Of a stretch of 22,173 nt of DNA, positions 1 to 6,703 are shown in pieces. The notes beneath the pieces were generated by a model that made no database searches, was not told where the DNA came from, and was given only the letters and a program-made list of their open reading frames with translations. Position 1 is the stretch's first letter. The number at the start of each line of letters is the position of its first letter. Position numbers and translations under genes: made by a program. Location of the stretch: the IMG/VR virus record IMGVR_UViG_3300021963_000723, positions 1-22,173 of that record. The stretch is one strand, 5' to 3'. This stretch comes from a virus.

Positions 1-68
1 TCAGGCCACTCAATTACTTCGCAGACAATCTCTTCACCAGATGATAATTTAAACTGTTTGATTTCCAT
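1..68 (-). CDS. small conserved phage protein, N-terminus only (possibly LSm-like)
   Basis: Only the first 22 codons lie in the window; the gene runs off the left edge. Its ATG overlaps the uvsW stop (TAATG), so it belongs to the same operon and is probably translationally coupled. The visible start reads MEIKQFKLSSGEEIVCEVIE, a 'lysine/phenylalanine-x-L-S-S-G-E-E-I-V' opening that I associate with small Sm-fold-like phage proteins. That family link is a weak recollection; the function is unknown. Confidence 0.6.
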   Translation of the reverse strand, partial: MEIKQFKLSSGEEIVCEVIEWP

Positions 69-1540
69 TATTCTATATTCACCTGCTTAATATTAAAGTT
101 AAATTGCTCTTTTTTGTATATCTTTACGCGCTCAAAACAATGTAGCAGTGTAAAGTTTTTATGGGTTCTCCAATGAAGGTCGTCAGCTATATCAAACAGC
201 TTAGTAGTACTTCCATCATCAGATTTACGTAAACCTCGACCAATAGACTGCAAAACTTTAATCTGCGATTTGCTTGGAGATGCAAACACAATGTTGTGGA
301 GGTTTCTTATATTTATCCCTGTAGAAAACGTGCCCATTGACGCTACAATCACAGCATCCTTTTGAGTCTCTACAATACGACGAATAGCTTCACGATCCTC
401 AGTATCAACTTCACCAGAGACGTAGAATATCTGTCTTCCTTGCTCAGCCTTATCTCTAATCAGATCCACCAGAACCTTTCCGTGCTTCTCAACACGGTGG
501 AACAGTACAAGTGTGTTGCCAGTCTGAGACAAAGCTAGATTACGGATAAACTTATTGCGTTTCTCATGCTTAACAATAAAGTCAATCTCTTCTTGGTATG
601 TCTTGGATCCAAATGCTTGTCTGGTTTCTTCACTATAGAGTAGGTTGAGCACGGTGATATCTAATGGAGCTAGTGTTCCATCATCCTGCAGTTTCTTTGT
701 GGCTGTCACTTGATATACGGGGCCAAATAAGCCCTCCAGTACTAACTTGTGCGTCTGGGTCCCATCTAACGTACCAGTAAGTCCAAAGCGGTATTTTGCT
801 TCTGTAGACTTGTTCATAATAGACGAAAGAGACTTCGACTTGAAGCCGTGACACTCGTCGCCAATCACACCATCAAACTGTTCAAACCAAGCCTTTGGAA
901 ATTTATAGATCGACTGCCACGTTGAAATGATCACACGCTTCTTGGTAGTCTTATCCTTACCAGAATAGATCTTGTGAACCTTCTCACCATCCCAACCATA
1001 GTCGACAAAGTCTTTGTGCATCTGTTCAACCAGTGAAGTAGTTGGAACGATGATCAGCACCTTACCCTTCTCAGCTCCAATAATGAAACGAGTCAAGCAA
1101 TACGCGATTAACGACTTGCCAGACCCCGTAGGACTAACGAAAACACCGCGTCTTCTGTTCACAGCGGTGCTGATAGCATCGTGCTGATAGTCACGCACTT
1201 CATACGGCAATTTTAGGTGCTCATAGAGCTGCTTTAGGAAGTCGTCTTCTATCTGAGCTTTGGGGATAGGAAAGCCGTAGTCAGTCTCTTCGATGTCAAC
1301 TGTGTAACCGTGATTCTTACAGAACTCTATTAGATAGACAAACAAGCCAGCATTAAGCTCACCCTGCAGAGCGTTGAACAGTCTAATCTTACCGTCCCAC
1401 GCTTTGTTCTTGTATGCTGGCATAAACTTGTAGCCAGGTACGAAAAAAGAGAAATAGTCGCTCAATTCAGCGGCTATTCCTCTTTCACAAGAAACACTCA
1501 ACATACTATAGTCTTTTAGACCTACGGTAATGTCACTCAT
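68..1540 (-). CDS. uvsW: UvsW-type recombination DNA/RNA helicase
   Basis: Superfamily 2 helicase of 490 residues, close to T4 UvsW. In T4 it unwinds branched recombination intermediates and R-loops and helps switch replication from origin-dependent to recombination-dependent. The N-terminal ~110 residues match the UvsW N-domain. Motif I is SPTGSGKS (136-143), motif II is DECH (228-231), motif III is the GLTGT stretch (253-257), and the C-terminal motif VI reads QSIGRGLRKS, so the ATPase looks intact. A TTG codon one position upstream could extend it by one residue; I chose the ATG at 1540, which overlaps the uvsY stop (TGATG). It sits last but one in an operon with a gp19 paralogue and uvsY behind a late promoter. 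Confidence 0.95.
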   Translation of the reverse strand: MSDITVGLKDYSMLSVSCERGIAAELSDYFSFFVPGYKFMPAYKNKAWDGKIRLFNALQGELNAGLFVYLIEFCKNHGYTVDIEETDYGFPIPKAQIEDDFLKQLYEHLKLPYEVRDYQHDAISTAVNRRRGVFVSPTGSGKSLIAYCLTRFIIGAEKGKVLIIVPTTSLVEQMHKDFVDYGWDGEKVHKIYSGKDKTTKKRVIISTWQSIYKFPKAWFEQFDGVIGDECHGFKSKSLSSIMNKSTEAKYRFGLTGTLDGTQTHKLVLEGLFGPVYQVTATKKLQDDGTLAPLDITVLNLLYSEETRQAFGSKTYQEEIDFIVKHEKRNKFIRNLALSQTGNTLVLFHRVEKHGKVLVDLIRDKAEQGRQIFYVSGEVDTEDREAIRRIVETQKDAVIVASMGTFSTGINIRNLHNIVFASPSKSQIKVLQSIGRGLRKSDDGSTTKLFDIADDLHWRTHKNFTLLHCFERVKIYKKEQFNFNIKQVNIE

Positions 1541-1983
1541 CAACCCCCACTTTCAAATTGCTTCCACTTGATGATATTGCCAATCGTCTGGTGGCGCCAT
1601 TTGATATTTTCCATAATGTCACTTAGTGTATCTATAATGGTTTTCCAGTATGCAATTTTCTCGATAGATTGCTGGATCTCTGGGTCAGAGTCGTAGTAGT
1701 AATCCATATCACCTTTGAGGATCTTGAGTCCGTCGAAGGGATCTGCAACCCAACCCTTCTTATCAAGCTGGTCACGATCCATCTTACCGTTGTAATAAAG
1801 CCACTTGTCACGAAGCAGATTCTTCTGCTCGAACTCAGCCTTCTTGTACATCATCTTAGCTTCTGATAGAAGGTGCAGATACTTCGAATGGAGCACAGGA
1901 GTCTGCTGCGATGCTTCATCTAGCTTGCCACCGATAACACAGTCTTGCTTCCACATACTGTGGATTAAATTCAATTCTTTCAT
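1540..1983 (-). CDS. uvsY: UvsY recombination mediator
   Basis: 147 residues against 137 in T4. UvsY loads the UvsX recombinase onto single-stranded DNA covered by gp32 and so starts recombination-dependent replication. The protein is basic and mostly helical, with the family's K-W-L-Y-Y-N-G pattern near the middle and a C-terminal helical part containing YWKTIIDTLSDIMENIKWRHQTI as separate short conserved blocks, matching the T4 layout of a central YYSGRG and a C-terminal oligomerisation helix. ATG at 1983 has an AGGG ribosome-binding site about ten bases upstream. The stop overlaps the uvsW start by one base. In T4 uvsY is mainly a middle gene; here the nearest visible promoter is a late one. 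Confidence 0.9.
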   Translation of the reverse strand: MKELNLIHSMWKQDCVIGGKLDEASQQTPVLHSKYLHLLSEAKMMYKKAEFEQKNLLRDKWLYYNGKMDRDQLDKKGWVADPFDGLKILKGDMDYYYDSDPEIQQSIEKIAYWKTIIDTLSDIMENIKWRHQTIGNIIKWKQFESGG

Positions 1984-1998
1984 AACGAACCCTAGTTG

Positions 1999-2496
1999 TT
2001 AGACTACTTTAAAGTAAGAAAACTGGAAAGTCACATTGAAGGTTAGGAACTGGACGTCTTGTGTTGTAGCTTCAAACTCAATACCACCCACATCTGTTGG
2101 CACACAATCGATGTATCTAATAGCCTTTACCTGATTATTCTGGCTATTCAATATTGATACTGTGATATCCACAGCTGTTGGAAATTCCTCGTCTACAACG
2201 ATAGATCTTGTGGTATTGTTCTCTGTGACTAGACGCTGAACCCAATCATAGATCTCGGTATATGACTGCATGTTTTCATCAACAATAATTCTAGCACTAA
2301 GTGTGCCATAAGTCAACTTGTCACCTGCTACATGCAGATTAACGCGTCGAAATGGTATTTCTGCGGCTGTGATGTTGACTTCTGGATGAGATACAGTCTG
2401 TGCAAAGTACTCTAGGTTGCCAAACTTCTTGCGGTCTATAACCAACTTGAACGCTGTTGGCTGTAAGTAGTTGATATTTGTAGTCAGCTCTGCCAT
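1999..2496 (-). CDS. gp19-like tail tube paralogue
   Basis: 165 residues, related to the tail tube protein encoded at 12663-13190. Shared marks are an N-terminal F-x-x-x-I/V-x-R strand, the block IPFRRVNLHVAGDK (compare IPFRGRELKIAGDR in gp19) and a final beta strand ending FNVTFQFSYF (compare FTVEFQVQYW). It may be a minor tube, tube-initiator or completion protein; the exact role is inference. I take the ATG at 2496 rather than a TTG 20 codons upstream, because the upstream stretch would run through the late promoter box. A late promoter lies 30 bases upstream. It leads the uvsY-uvsW operon, an unusual pairing of a virion gene with recombination genes. Confidence 0.75.
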   Translation of the reverse strand: MAELTTNINYLQPTAFKLVIDRKKFGNLEYFAQTVSHPEVNITAAEIPFRRVNLHVAGDKLTYGTLSARIIVDENMQSYTEIYDWVQRLVTENNTTRSIVVDEEFPTAVDITVSILNSQNNQVKAIRYIDCVPTDVGGIEFEATTQDVQFLTFNVTFQFSYFKVV

Positions 2497-2525
2497 GAAA
2501 AAAATCCAAAATAATTTGTTTCTTC

Positions 2526-2533
2526 TATTTATA
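2526..2533 (-). promoter_or_regulatory. T4-type late promoter for the gp19-like/uvsY/uvsW operon
   Basis: Perfect TATAAATA on the minus strand, the -10 box read by the gp55-containing late polymerase in T4. It sits 30 bases before the ATG at 2496. It is only four bases away from the -35 box of a plus-strand promoter, so the two are back to back. Confidence 0.85.
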
Positions 2534-2537
2534 CCTG

Positions 2538-2572
2538 TTGACTTTACTGTGATCAAGCACTATATCTATAGT
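2538..2572 (+). promoter_or_regulatory. sigma70-like early promoter for the plus-strand small genes
   Basis: TTGACT (2538-2543), a 17-base spacer, then TATATC (2561-2566). A second reading is TTTACT (2543-2548), an 18-base spacer and TATAGT (2567-2572). Both lie just upstream of the 78-aa gene, whose GAGG ribosome-binding site follows. The box pair resembles host-type early promoters and not the late consensus. Confidence 0.7.
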
Positions 2573-2593
2573 ATAGAAAAGAGGAACACGACC

Positions 2594-2830
2594 ATGATGA
2601 CCTTCAAAGCTATCAACGAGACCACCGCAGTTGCAACGAACTCGCTCCGCAAAGTTGAGATTGTTCGCCAAGTGAGCAACAAGTTTGATCGTAATGAGTG
2701 GATGGTTTACACTCCCAACGGCCGTCTGCTTGATGATATCAAAGTTGCTGGTCCGTTTGAGAGCTTTGAGCGTGCAAAGCGTGATGCTGAATGCACTGTA
2801 GGTATGGCAATGAACTGGAGTGACTTCTAA
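2594..2830 (+). CDS. small hypothetical protein (78 aa), early-type cassette
   Basis: I do not recognise the family. The protein is 78 residues, mixed charged and hydrophobic, with no membrane segment or signal peptide. It has a W-x-V-Y-x-P-N-G-R patch and a final MNWSDF. ATG at 2594 has GAGG nine bases upstream; the ATG directly after it (2597) is a weaker choice because the spacing grows to twelve. It is the first of three overlapping plus-strand genes, opposite in direction to every late gene here, and follows a sigma70-like promoter. Such small early proteins often act on the host, but nothing in the sequence shows a target. Confidence 0.75.
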   Translation: MMTFKAINETTAVATNSLRKVEIVRQVSNKFDRNEWMVYTPNGRLLDDIKVAGPFESFERAKRDAECTVGMAMNWSDF

Positions 2831-2919
2831 TGACTGCTGCAATTATCCCTGTTGTCTTTTTGGTAGTAATCGTGTTTGCTGGTGCTATCATCGAAACCTT
2901 CCTTGAGGAGAAGAACTAA
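2830..2919 (+). CDS. 29-aa single-span membrane peptide
   Basis: Starts inside the previous stop (TAATG) and ends inside the next start (TAATG), so it is held on both sides by coupled genes. The peptide is a short polar start, an uninterrupted run of about 17 hydrophobic residues (from AAIIPVV to AIIE), then a charged tail TFLEEKN. This looks like one transmembrane helix. No family is recognised. The tight overlaps are the main reason to believe it is translated. Confidence 0.65.
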   Translation: MTAAIIPVVFLVVIVFAGAIIETFLEEKN

Positions 2920-3095
2920 TGACTTTTAGCGAATACTTCAACAACATCATCAAGTTTATTGTACTTGTTGTTACTGTGATTGCGTTAGACCATCCTGAAA
3001 AGATTGGTCAATGGAAAGCTCGGATGGATATTGGCTACGATTCCGTCTGGTCTGAGTATATTTCAGACTGTGACTGCACAGATGCTCTAGAATAA
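2919..3095 (+). CDS. 58-aa small protein with one hydrophobic segment
   Basis: Overlaps the preceding stop by TAATG. An amphipathic start (MTFSEYFNNI) leads into about 13 hydrophobic residues (IKFIVLVVTVIAL), then a polar domain with a C-D-C pair near the end (SDCDCTDALE). It is probably a small membrane-associated protein with the larger part on one side. A ribosome-binding site, GGAG, lies within the tail of the 29-aa gene. The stop codon overlaps the A-tract that forms the U-run of the opposite-strand terminator. No family recognised. Confidence 0.7.
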   Translation: MTFSEYFNNIIKFIVLVVTVIALDHPEKIGQWKARMDIGYDSVWSEYISDCDCTDALE

Positions 3096-3117
3096 AAAAG
3101 GGCAGCCGAAGCTGCCC
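3091..3117 (-). terminator. intrinsic terminator of the gp23 operon
   Basis: Read on the minus strand: GGGCAGC, loop TTCG, GCTGCCC (3117-3100), then TTTTTT (3099-3094). The seven-pair stem closes a C(UUCG)G tetraloop, an unusually stable loop known from T4 transcripts. It lies about 45 bases past the gp23 stop. Confidence 0.9.
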
Positions 3118-3127
3118 AGTTTGTGTT

Positions 3128-3157
3128 GGGGGTGGTTGATCCACCCCCTATTTTTAT
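3128..3157 (+). terminator. intrinsic terminator of the plus-strand small-gene cassette
   Basis: Plus strand: GGGGGTGG (3128-3135), loop TTGAT, CCACCCCC (3141-3148), then TATTTTTAT. An eight-pair GC-rich stem with a U-rich run on the plus side. It lies 33 bases past the stop of the 58-aa gene and just before the gp23 stop. Confidence 0.8.
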
Positions 3158-3162
3158 ACCGA

Positions 3163-4479
3163 TTAGGATACGAGGATGTTGTCCACGCGGAAGATACGGT
3201 AGTACTGGTTGGTACGAGCGGTTGCAAGACCGTTTGCTGGGGTAGCACCAACGAATGGGTTGGTAACCATGCCGTAGCGAGTCTTGAAGCCGATCTTTGG
3301 CTGGAAGTCATCTTCACCAACAGCACGAACCATGGTCAATGGAACGTATGGGCAGTAGAAGAGACCAGCGTCATAGGCGTTTGAACCCTTGTAACCAACA
3401 GTGATGAAGTCAGAGACTGCATATGGGTCGATGTACACGCGGAGCTTGCCGTTAAGCACACCAGCGAAGGTGTTGCCGGTGTCGTCAACGTTTAGGTTGG
3501 TTGAAAGAGCTGGAGCGTAGTCAAGAGCACCAGAAGCTGCAAGAGCAGAAGCAACATCGCTTGAGCAAAGGATGAAGTTACCCTTACCACGACGAGTTTC
3601 TTTTGCAATTACGTTTGCTTCACGGTCAAGCTGGAATAGAAGACCCTTGAACTTTTCAACTGACCAACGGCCGTCAGCATCGACTGAAAGGTTGAAGATA
3701 CCGCGGTTCTGAAGAGCTGATTGCTGAGCACCAGTCTTAGCTTGGCTGTTGATTGTACGAATAACTTCACGGTTGATTTCCGCAAGGATTTCAGTCTGAA
3801 GGATATTCGCAAGTTCGGTTTCAGCGTCAAGACCGTGAATTGCTTTAAGGTCCTGTGCCAATTCCATTGAGTATTCAGCCTTTAGCGCGCGTGAACGTGC
3901 GGTAACGGTTGCTTTTTCAATGGTGAAGCCCATGTTGCGGAATGCACCAGCGTCTTCCGCCTTAGCGGTGTTCATACCTTGTGCGAATGCTGGGTTACCA
4001 GAACGCTCGCCGTTGATGTTGCTGTCTGAACCACCGGTTAGACCGTATAGACCAGCTGGATCTGAGTCTTGTGCGGAGTCAGAGTTACCGGAGAATGCAG
4101 TGTTAGCTTCGTTGAAGAGAGCTTCGGTGTTTGCAGTTGTACCAGCTGTGTAGCGTGACTTCATTGCGAAGATCAAGCCAGTTGGACCAGTCATTGGCTG
4201 AACGCCGCAGAGATCGTATGCAATCATGTTAGGCATTGCACGACGAACTAGGGAGATCAGAACTGGATCCCAGTTAGCTACAGAAGCGTTACCAACAGAT
4301 GTTGCTGGGGATTCTGATAGATAACCCATTTGTGAACGCTCTTCGCGAAGAGCCTTTTCTGTGTTCTCAAGAACAACAGCGGTTACTGAGCGGCGGTGAG
4401 AATCTTTGATTGCGCCAGCAGTTTCTTCATTAAGAACTGGGGCCCACTTCTTCACCAAATTGTCGTAAGATTCCATCAT
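3163..4479 (-). CDS. 23: gp23 major capsid protein
   Basis: 438-residue precursor of the main head shell subunit (T4: 521), forming the hexamers. The conserved T4 block LVRRAMPNMIAYDLCGVQPM followed by T-G-P-T-G-L-I-F-A is present at about residues 74-105. A gp21-protease site of the L-x-E type is visible as LSE|SP after Glu56, so about 56 residues would be removed on maturation (T4 removes 65). ATG at 4479 has GGAG nine bases upstream; the next codon is also ATG but is spaced less well. It is the last gene of the gp68-21-22-23 operon and is followed by a strong terminator. No vertex homologue gp24 follows. Confidence 0.97.
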   Translation of the reverse strand: MMESYDNLVKKWAPVLNEETAGAIKDSHRRSVTAVVLENTEKALREERSQMGYLSESPATSVGNASVANWDPVLISLVRRAMPNMIAYDLCGVQPMTGPTGLIFAMKSRYTAGTTANTEALFNEANTAFSGNSDSAQDSDPAGLYGLTGGSDSNINGERSGNPAFAQGMNTAKAEDAGAFRNMGFTIEKATVTARSRALKAEYSMELAQDLKAIHGLDAETELANILQTEILAEINREVIRTINSQAKTGAQQSALQNRGIFNLSVDADGRWSVEKFKGLLFQLDREANVIAKETRRGKGNFILCSSDVASALAASGALDYAPALSTNLNVDDTGNTFAGVLNGKLRVYIDPYAVSDFITVGYKGSNAYDAGLFYCPYVPLTMVRAVGEDDFQPKIGFKTRYGMVTNPFVGATPANGLATARTNQYYRIFRVDNILVS

Positions 4480-4492
4480 TTGAGAGGACTCC

Positions 4493-5521
4493 TTAGTTAT
4501 TTGATTTACGGATTGCTTTGAGGTACTGAGCCATTGTGCCAGATACTTCTTCTGATAGATCAGTTTCAGTGTCTTCTACAATAGTTGGCGCAGCGGTTTT
4601 CTTAGAGAAGTATGATTCTTTGATGGTCTTTACTTTTGCAGCAAATGATGACTCATCCTCGAATGCAATTCCTTCTGCGAGGGATGCTAACTTAGCAACT
4701 TGAGTTTCTGCTAGGTCACGTGAAGCTTCACGAATCACTGATTCGCGCTTGTATGATTCTAGCTCTTCTGCAAGTTTGATGCTCTTAGCTACAGCGCCAT
4801 TGAGTTGCTCTTCGAGCTCGTCGTTAGCTGCTGAAAGTTCGTCGACTAGGTCAACTTTGGATTCTGGTACATCAACATAAGACTCTACGAATAGATCCTT
4901 TAGTTTTGCCATGAAGGTTTCAGCAATCTCAGTACGAAGACCTGCTTGTACTGCGAGCTTGTTTTCTTCCATCCAAGTTTCTACCACGTAGTTGAGGTAG
5001 CTATCAACCTTCTCTACAAGCTCTGCCTTGTGAGCAGCAACTTCTTCTTGTAGTTCGGTTGCATATGCTTCTTCCAGACGATCAATTTCTTCTGAAAGTT
5101 TGCTCTTGACCGCAGCTTCAAAGATAATAGCTGTTTTGGACTTGAACTCTTCGGAAAGAGTAGCCTCAGATTCGACCAACGCATTAAGGTCAGCAGTAAA
5201 GTCGATGTTAACATCGACGGTACGTGCTTCGGCAATAGCAGCTTCATCAGCTACTTCATCCATAAGACGAGAAAGAGCTACAGCAAGTTCTTCTGTTTTA
5301 AGAGAAGACATATACTCATAGCCTGCGTTAATCATGCCAGCTTTAGACTTTGGCATTGGTTCGCTGTTTGACTTGTCGCCCTTGCGAGATTTAGCAGTTG
5401 GACCTGCCTTCTCTGCAGCTTTGACTGAGTCAACAGATTGCTGTTCAGCATTTTTAGGATCGTGAGCTTCAACTACATCGTTGTCATCGAGCTCAACATC
5501 CTGAACATTTTTATCAGTCAT
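4493..5521 (-). CDS. 22: gp22 prohead core scaffold protein
   Basis: 342 residues (T4: 269). The main internal scaffold around which gp23 assembles, later cut into peptides by gp21. The protein is very acidic with long helical, coiled-coil-like stretches (about residues 110-290) rich in Glu, Lys, Ala and Leu. It has several L-x-E type protease sites such as LAE and LVE. The C-terminus AQYLKAIRKSNN is basic, as expected for the shell-contacting end of a scaffold. It lies one base after the gp21 stop and 13 bases before gp23. Identification rests on position between gp21 and gp23 plus composition. Confidence 0.9.
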   Translation of the reverse strand: MTDKNVQDVELDDNDVVEAHDPKNAEQQSVDSVKAAEKAGPTAKSRKGDKSNSEPMPKSKAGMINAGYEYMSSLKTEELAVALSRLMDEVADEAAIAEARTVDVNIDFTADLNALVESEATLSEEFKSKTAIIFEAAVKSKLSEEIDRLEEAYATELQEEVAAHKAELVEKVDSYLNYVVETWMEENKLAVQAGLRTEIAETFMAKLKDLFVESYVDVPESKVDLVDELSAANDELEEQLNGAVAKSIKLAEELESYKRESVIREASRDLAETQVAKLASLAEGIAFEDESSFAAKVKTIKESYFSKKTAAPTIVEDTETDLSEEVSGTMAQYLKAIRKSNN

Positions 5522-5522
5522 G

Positions 5523-6191
5523 TTAGACTCCTATATTGGATTTTTTCAGCAACGAGAGGAAATTCTTGAACTCACGAGCCTGGGCCTCGTAAAGACCCTT
5601 ACGTGGAGCTTTCTTAATTTCAGTCTCCATTTTTTCAATTACTTGAGGTTGAATAATGCCGTTATTCCAAACCCACTCTACACCTTCCATGATTCCATTT
5701 ACGAAGGCTGTTGGTGCAGATGGATCTTGCACAATATCAACTGTGCTAAGAATAAAGTCGTCTTTAACGTACATCACGCCATTCTTTTCCTCAAGGCTAC
5801 CCATACCACGAGTTGACACGCCTAGACGAACACCCCCATCAAGAAGACCTTTTACAATCATTCCCATTGGAGTCTCTAGAATACGTGCTTTACCCACAAT
5901 ATCGTTACCCTGCCATTGCAAGTTTTCGATAATGTGGGAAACCTTGTCAAGGTTAATCGAAGGGCCTTCTGGGTGATTTAATTCACCAACAGCGCGCTTC
6001 GTGTTAACCATTTCAGTAACATACTTACCTACTGCCTTCTCCATTACTGGCTTAGGATAGATACGTCCGTTACGATTTCTTTGTTCTGATTGCGCAAAGA
6101 TACCTTCGATGAAGTGATTCTTACCACCGCCAGCCTTAGCTTCGGTGATCACTTCGATCTCGTTCTCTACATATTCAGCAATCAGCTTCAT
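5523..6191 (-). CDS. 21: gp21 prohead maturation protease
   Basis: 222 residues (T4: 212). Serine protease of the herpesvirus-assemblin-like fold that digests the scaffold and trims gp23 in the prohead. The family blocks are FIEGIFAQSEQRNRNGRIYP (27-46), GELNHP with catalytic His73, GVSTRGMGS with catalytic Ser126, and VDIVQDPSAP (151-160), probably supplying the third residue. Likely self-cleavage sites are ITE|AK after Glu17 and LYE|AQ after Glu202. The start overlaps the stop of the gp68-like gene by four bases (ATGA), so translation is probably coupled. Confidence 0.96.
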   Translation of the reverse strand: MKLIAEYVENEIEVITEAKAGGGKNHFIEGIFAQSEQRNRNGRIYPKPVMEKAVGKYVTEMVNTKRAVGELNHPEGPSINLDKVSHIIENLQWQGNDIVGKARILETPMGMIVKGLLDGGVRLGVSTRGMGSLEEKNGVMYVKDDFILSTVDIVQDPSAPTAFVNGIMEGVEWVWNNGIIQPQVIEKMETEIKKAPRKGLYEAQAREFKNFLSLLKKSNIGV

Positions 6192-6382
6192 TGTTTTACC
6201 TTTAACTGTTTAATGAACTCAGTTGCAAATTTGGTAGCTTGCTGTTCGTTTGGATAAACGTCTAACAAGTCTCCCTCTATATTAACAGCTACACCCGCTT
6301 TGACCTTTTGGAATTCAACTTTCATTCCATCGATCTTTTTTACAGTAGGTTTTACCTGTCTAATTGATGCAAAAGTTTTCAT
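6188..6382 (-). CDS. 68: gp68-like prohead core protein
   Basis: 64 residues, basic, between gp67 and gp21 exactly where T4 has gene 68, which affects head shape. T4 gp68 is about 141 residues, so this is a short version. Identification is mainly by position and size class. The N-terminus MKTFASI resembles the start of T4 capsid-targeting peptides but lacks the following Glu cleavage residue. A late promoter ends 18 bases upstream, and the stop overlaps the gp21 start. Confidence 0.65.
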   Translation of the reverse strand: MKTFASIRQVKPTVKKIDGMKVEFQKVKAGVAVNIEGDLLDVYPNEQQATKFATEFIKQLKVKQ

Positions 6383-6400
6383 TAATTTCTCATTTAGAAT

Positions 6401-6408
6401 TATTTATA
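6401..6408 (-). promoter_or_regulatory. T4-type late promoter for gp68-21-22-23
   Basis: Perfect TATAAATA on the minus strand, in the 48-base gap between gp67 and gp68. The predicted leader before the gp68 ATG is only about 12 bases, with a GAGAAAT ribosome-binding site inside it. Confidence 0.85.
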
Positions 6409-6430
6409 AAAGTTTTATTTTTGAGAAATA

Positions 6431-6655
6431 TTATTCCTCATCGTCTTCTTCATCAATGATTTGTTCGATTTCTTCGTCAGAAATTTCTTCTAGATCTTCA
6501 TCTTCTTCATCGTTAAACATAACACCAGCAACCTTGATCTTTTCTTGATCAAGTGAGTCAGCCAATTTCTGCTGCATAAGTTCGCTGAACATCGGACCTG
6601 CTTTTGCAAAGTCTTGGTCCATGACGCTGTTAATTAAGTCTTCAATATTAGTCAT
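6431..6655 (-). CDS. 67: gp67 prohead core protein
   Basis: 74 residues (T4: 80). A small internal head-core protein that is digested during maturation. The layout matches T4 gp67: an N-terminal helix with I-x-x-x-x-x-D-x-A pattern, a middle E-K-I-x-V-A block (KIKVAGVMF), then an almost wholly acidic tail of Asp and Glu from residue 49 to the end. A GGGAG ribosome-binding site lies eight bases before the ATG. A late promoter lies 36 bases upstream, just outside the LamG gene. Confidence 0.88.
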   Translation of the reverse strand: MTNIEDLINSVMDQDFAKAGPMFSELMQQKLADSLDQEKIKVAGVMFNDEEDEDLEEISDEEIEQIIDEEDDEE

Positions 6656-6690
6656 AATCTGCTCCCACAGTATATAATTTGTGTAATAGT

Positions 6691-6698
6691 TATTTATA
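6691..6698 (-). promoter_or_regulatory. T4-type late promoter for gp67
   Basis: Perfect TATAAATA on the minus strand, six bases past the LamG gene stop and 36 bases before the gp67 ATG. It separates head-core expression from the upstream surface-protein cassette. Confidence 0.85.
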
Positions 6699-6703
6699 AC
6701 ACA

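Noticed and set aside
300-330. Near match to the late box (TATTTATC) within uvsW, and TATTTATT near 8851
   Set aside because: Each has one mismatch and lies inside a gene with no gene start just downstream.
2525-2842. Minus-strand open frame of 105 codons opposite the 78-aa gene
   Set aside because: It overlaps the promoter pair and runs through the plus-strand gene; the plus frame has a promoter, ribosome-binding site and coupled neighbours while this one has none.
3121-3384. Plus-strand frame of 87 codons over the gp23 end
   Set aside because: It is a shadow of gp23 and begins inside the terminator region.
4480-4492. Separate promoter for gp23
   Set aside because: Only 13 bases separate gp22 and gp23 and no late box is present; they hold just the ribosome-binding site.
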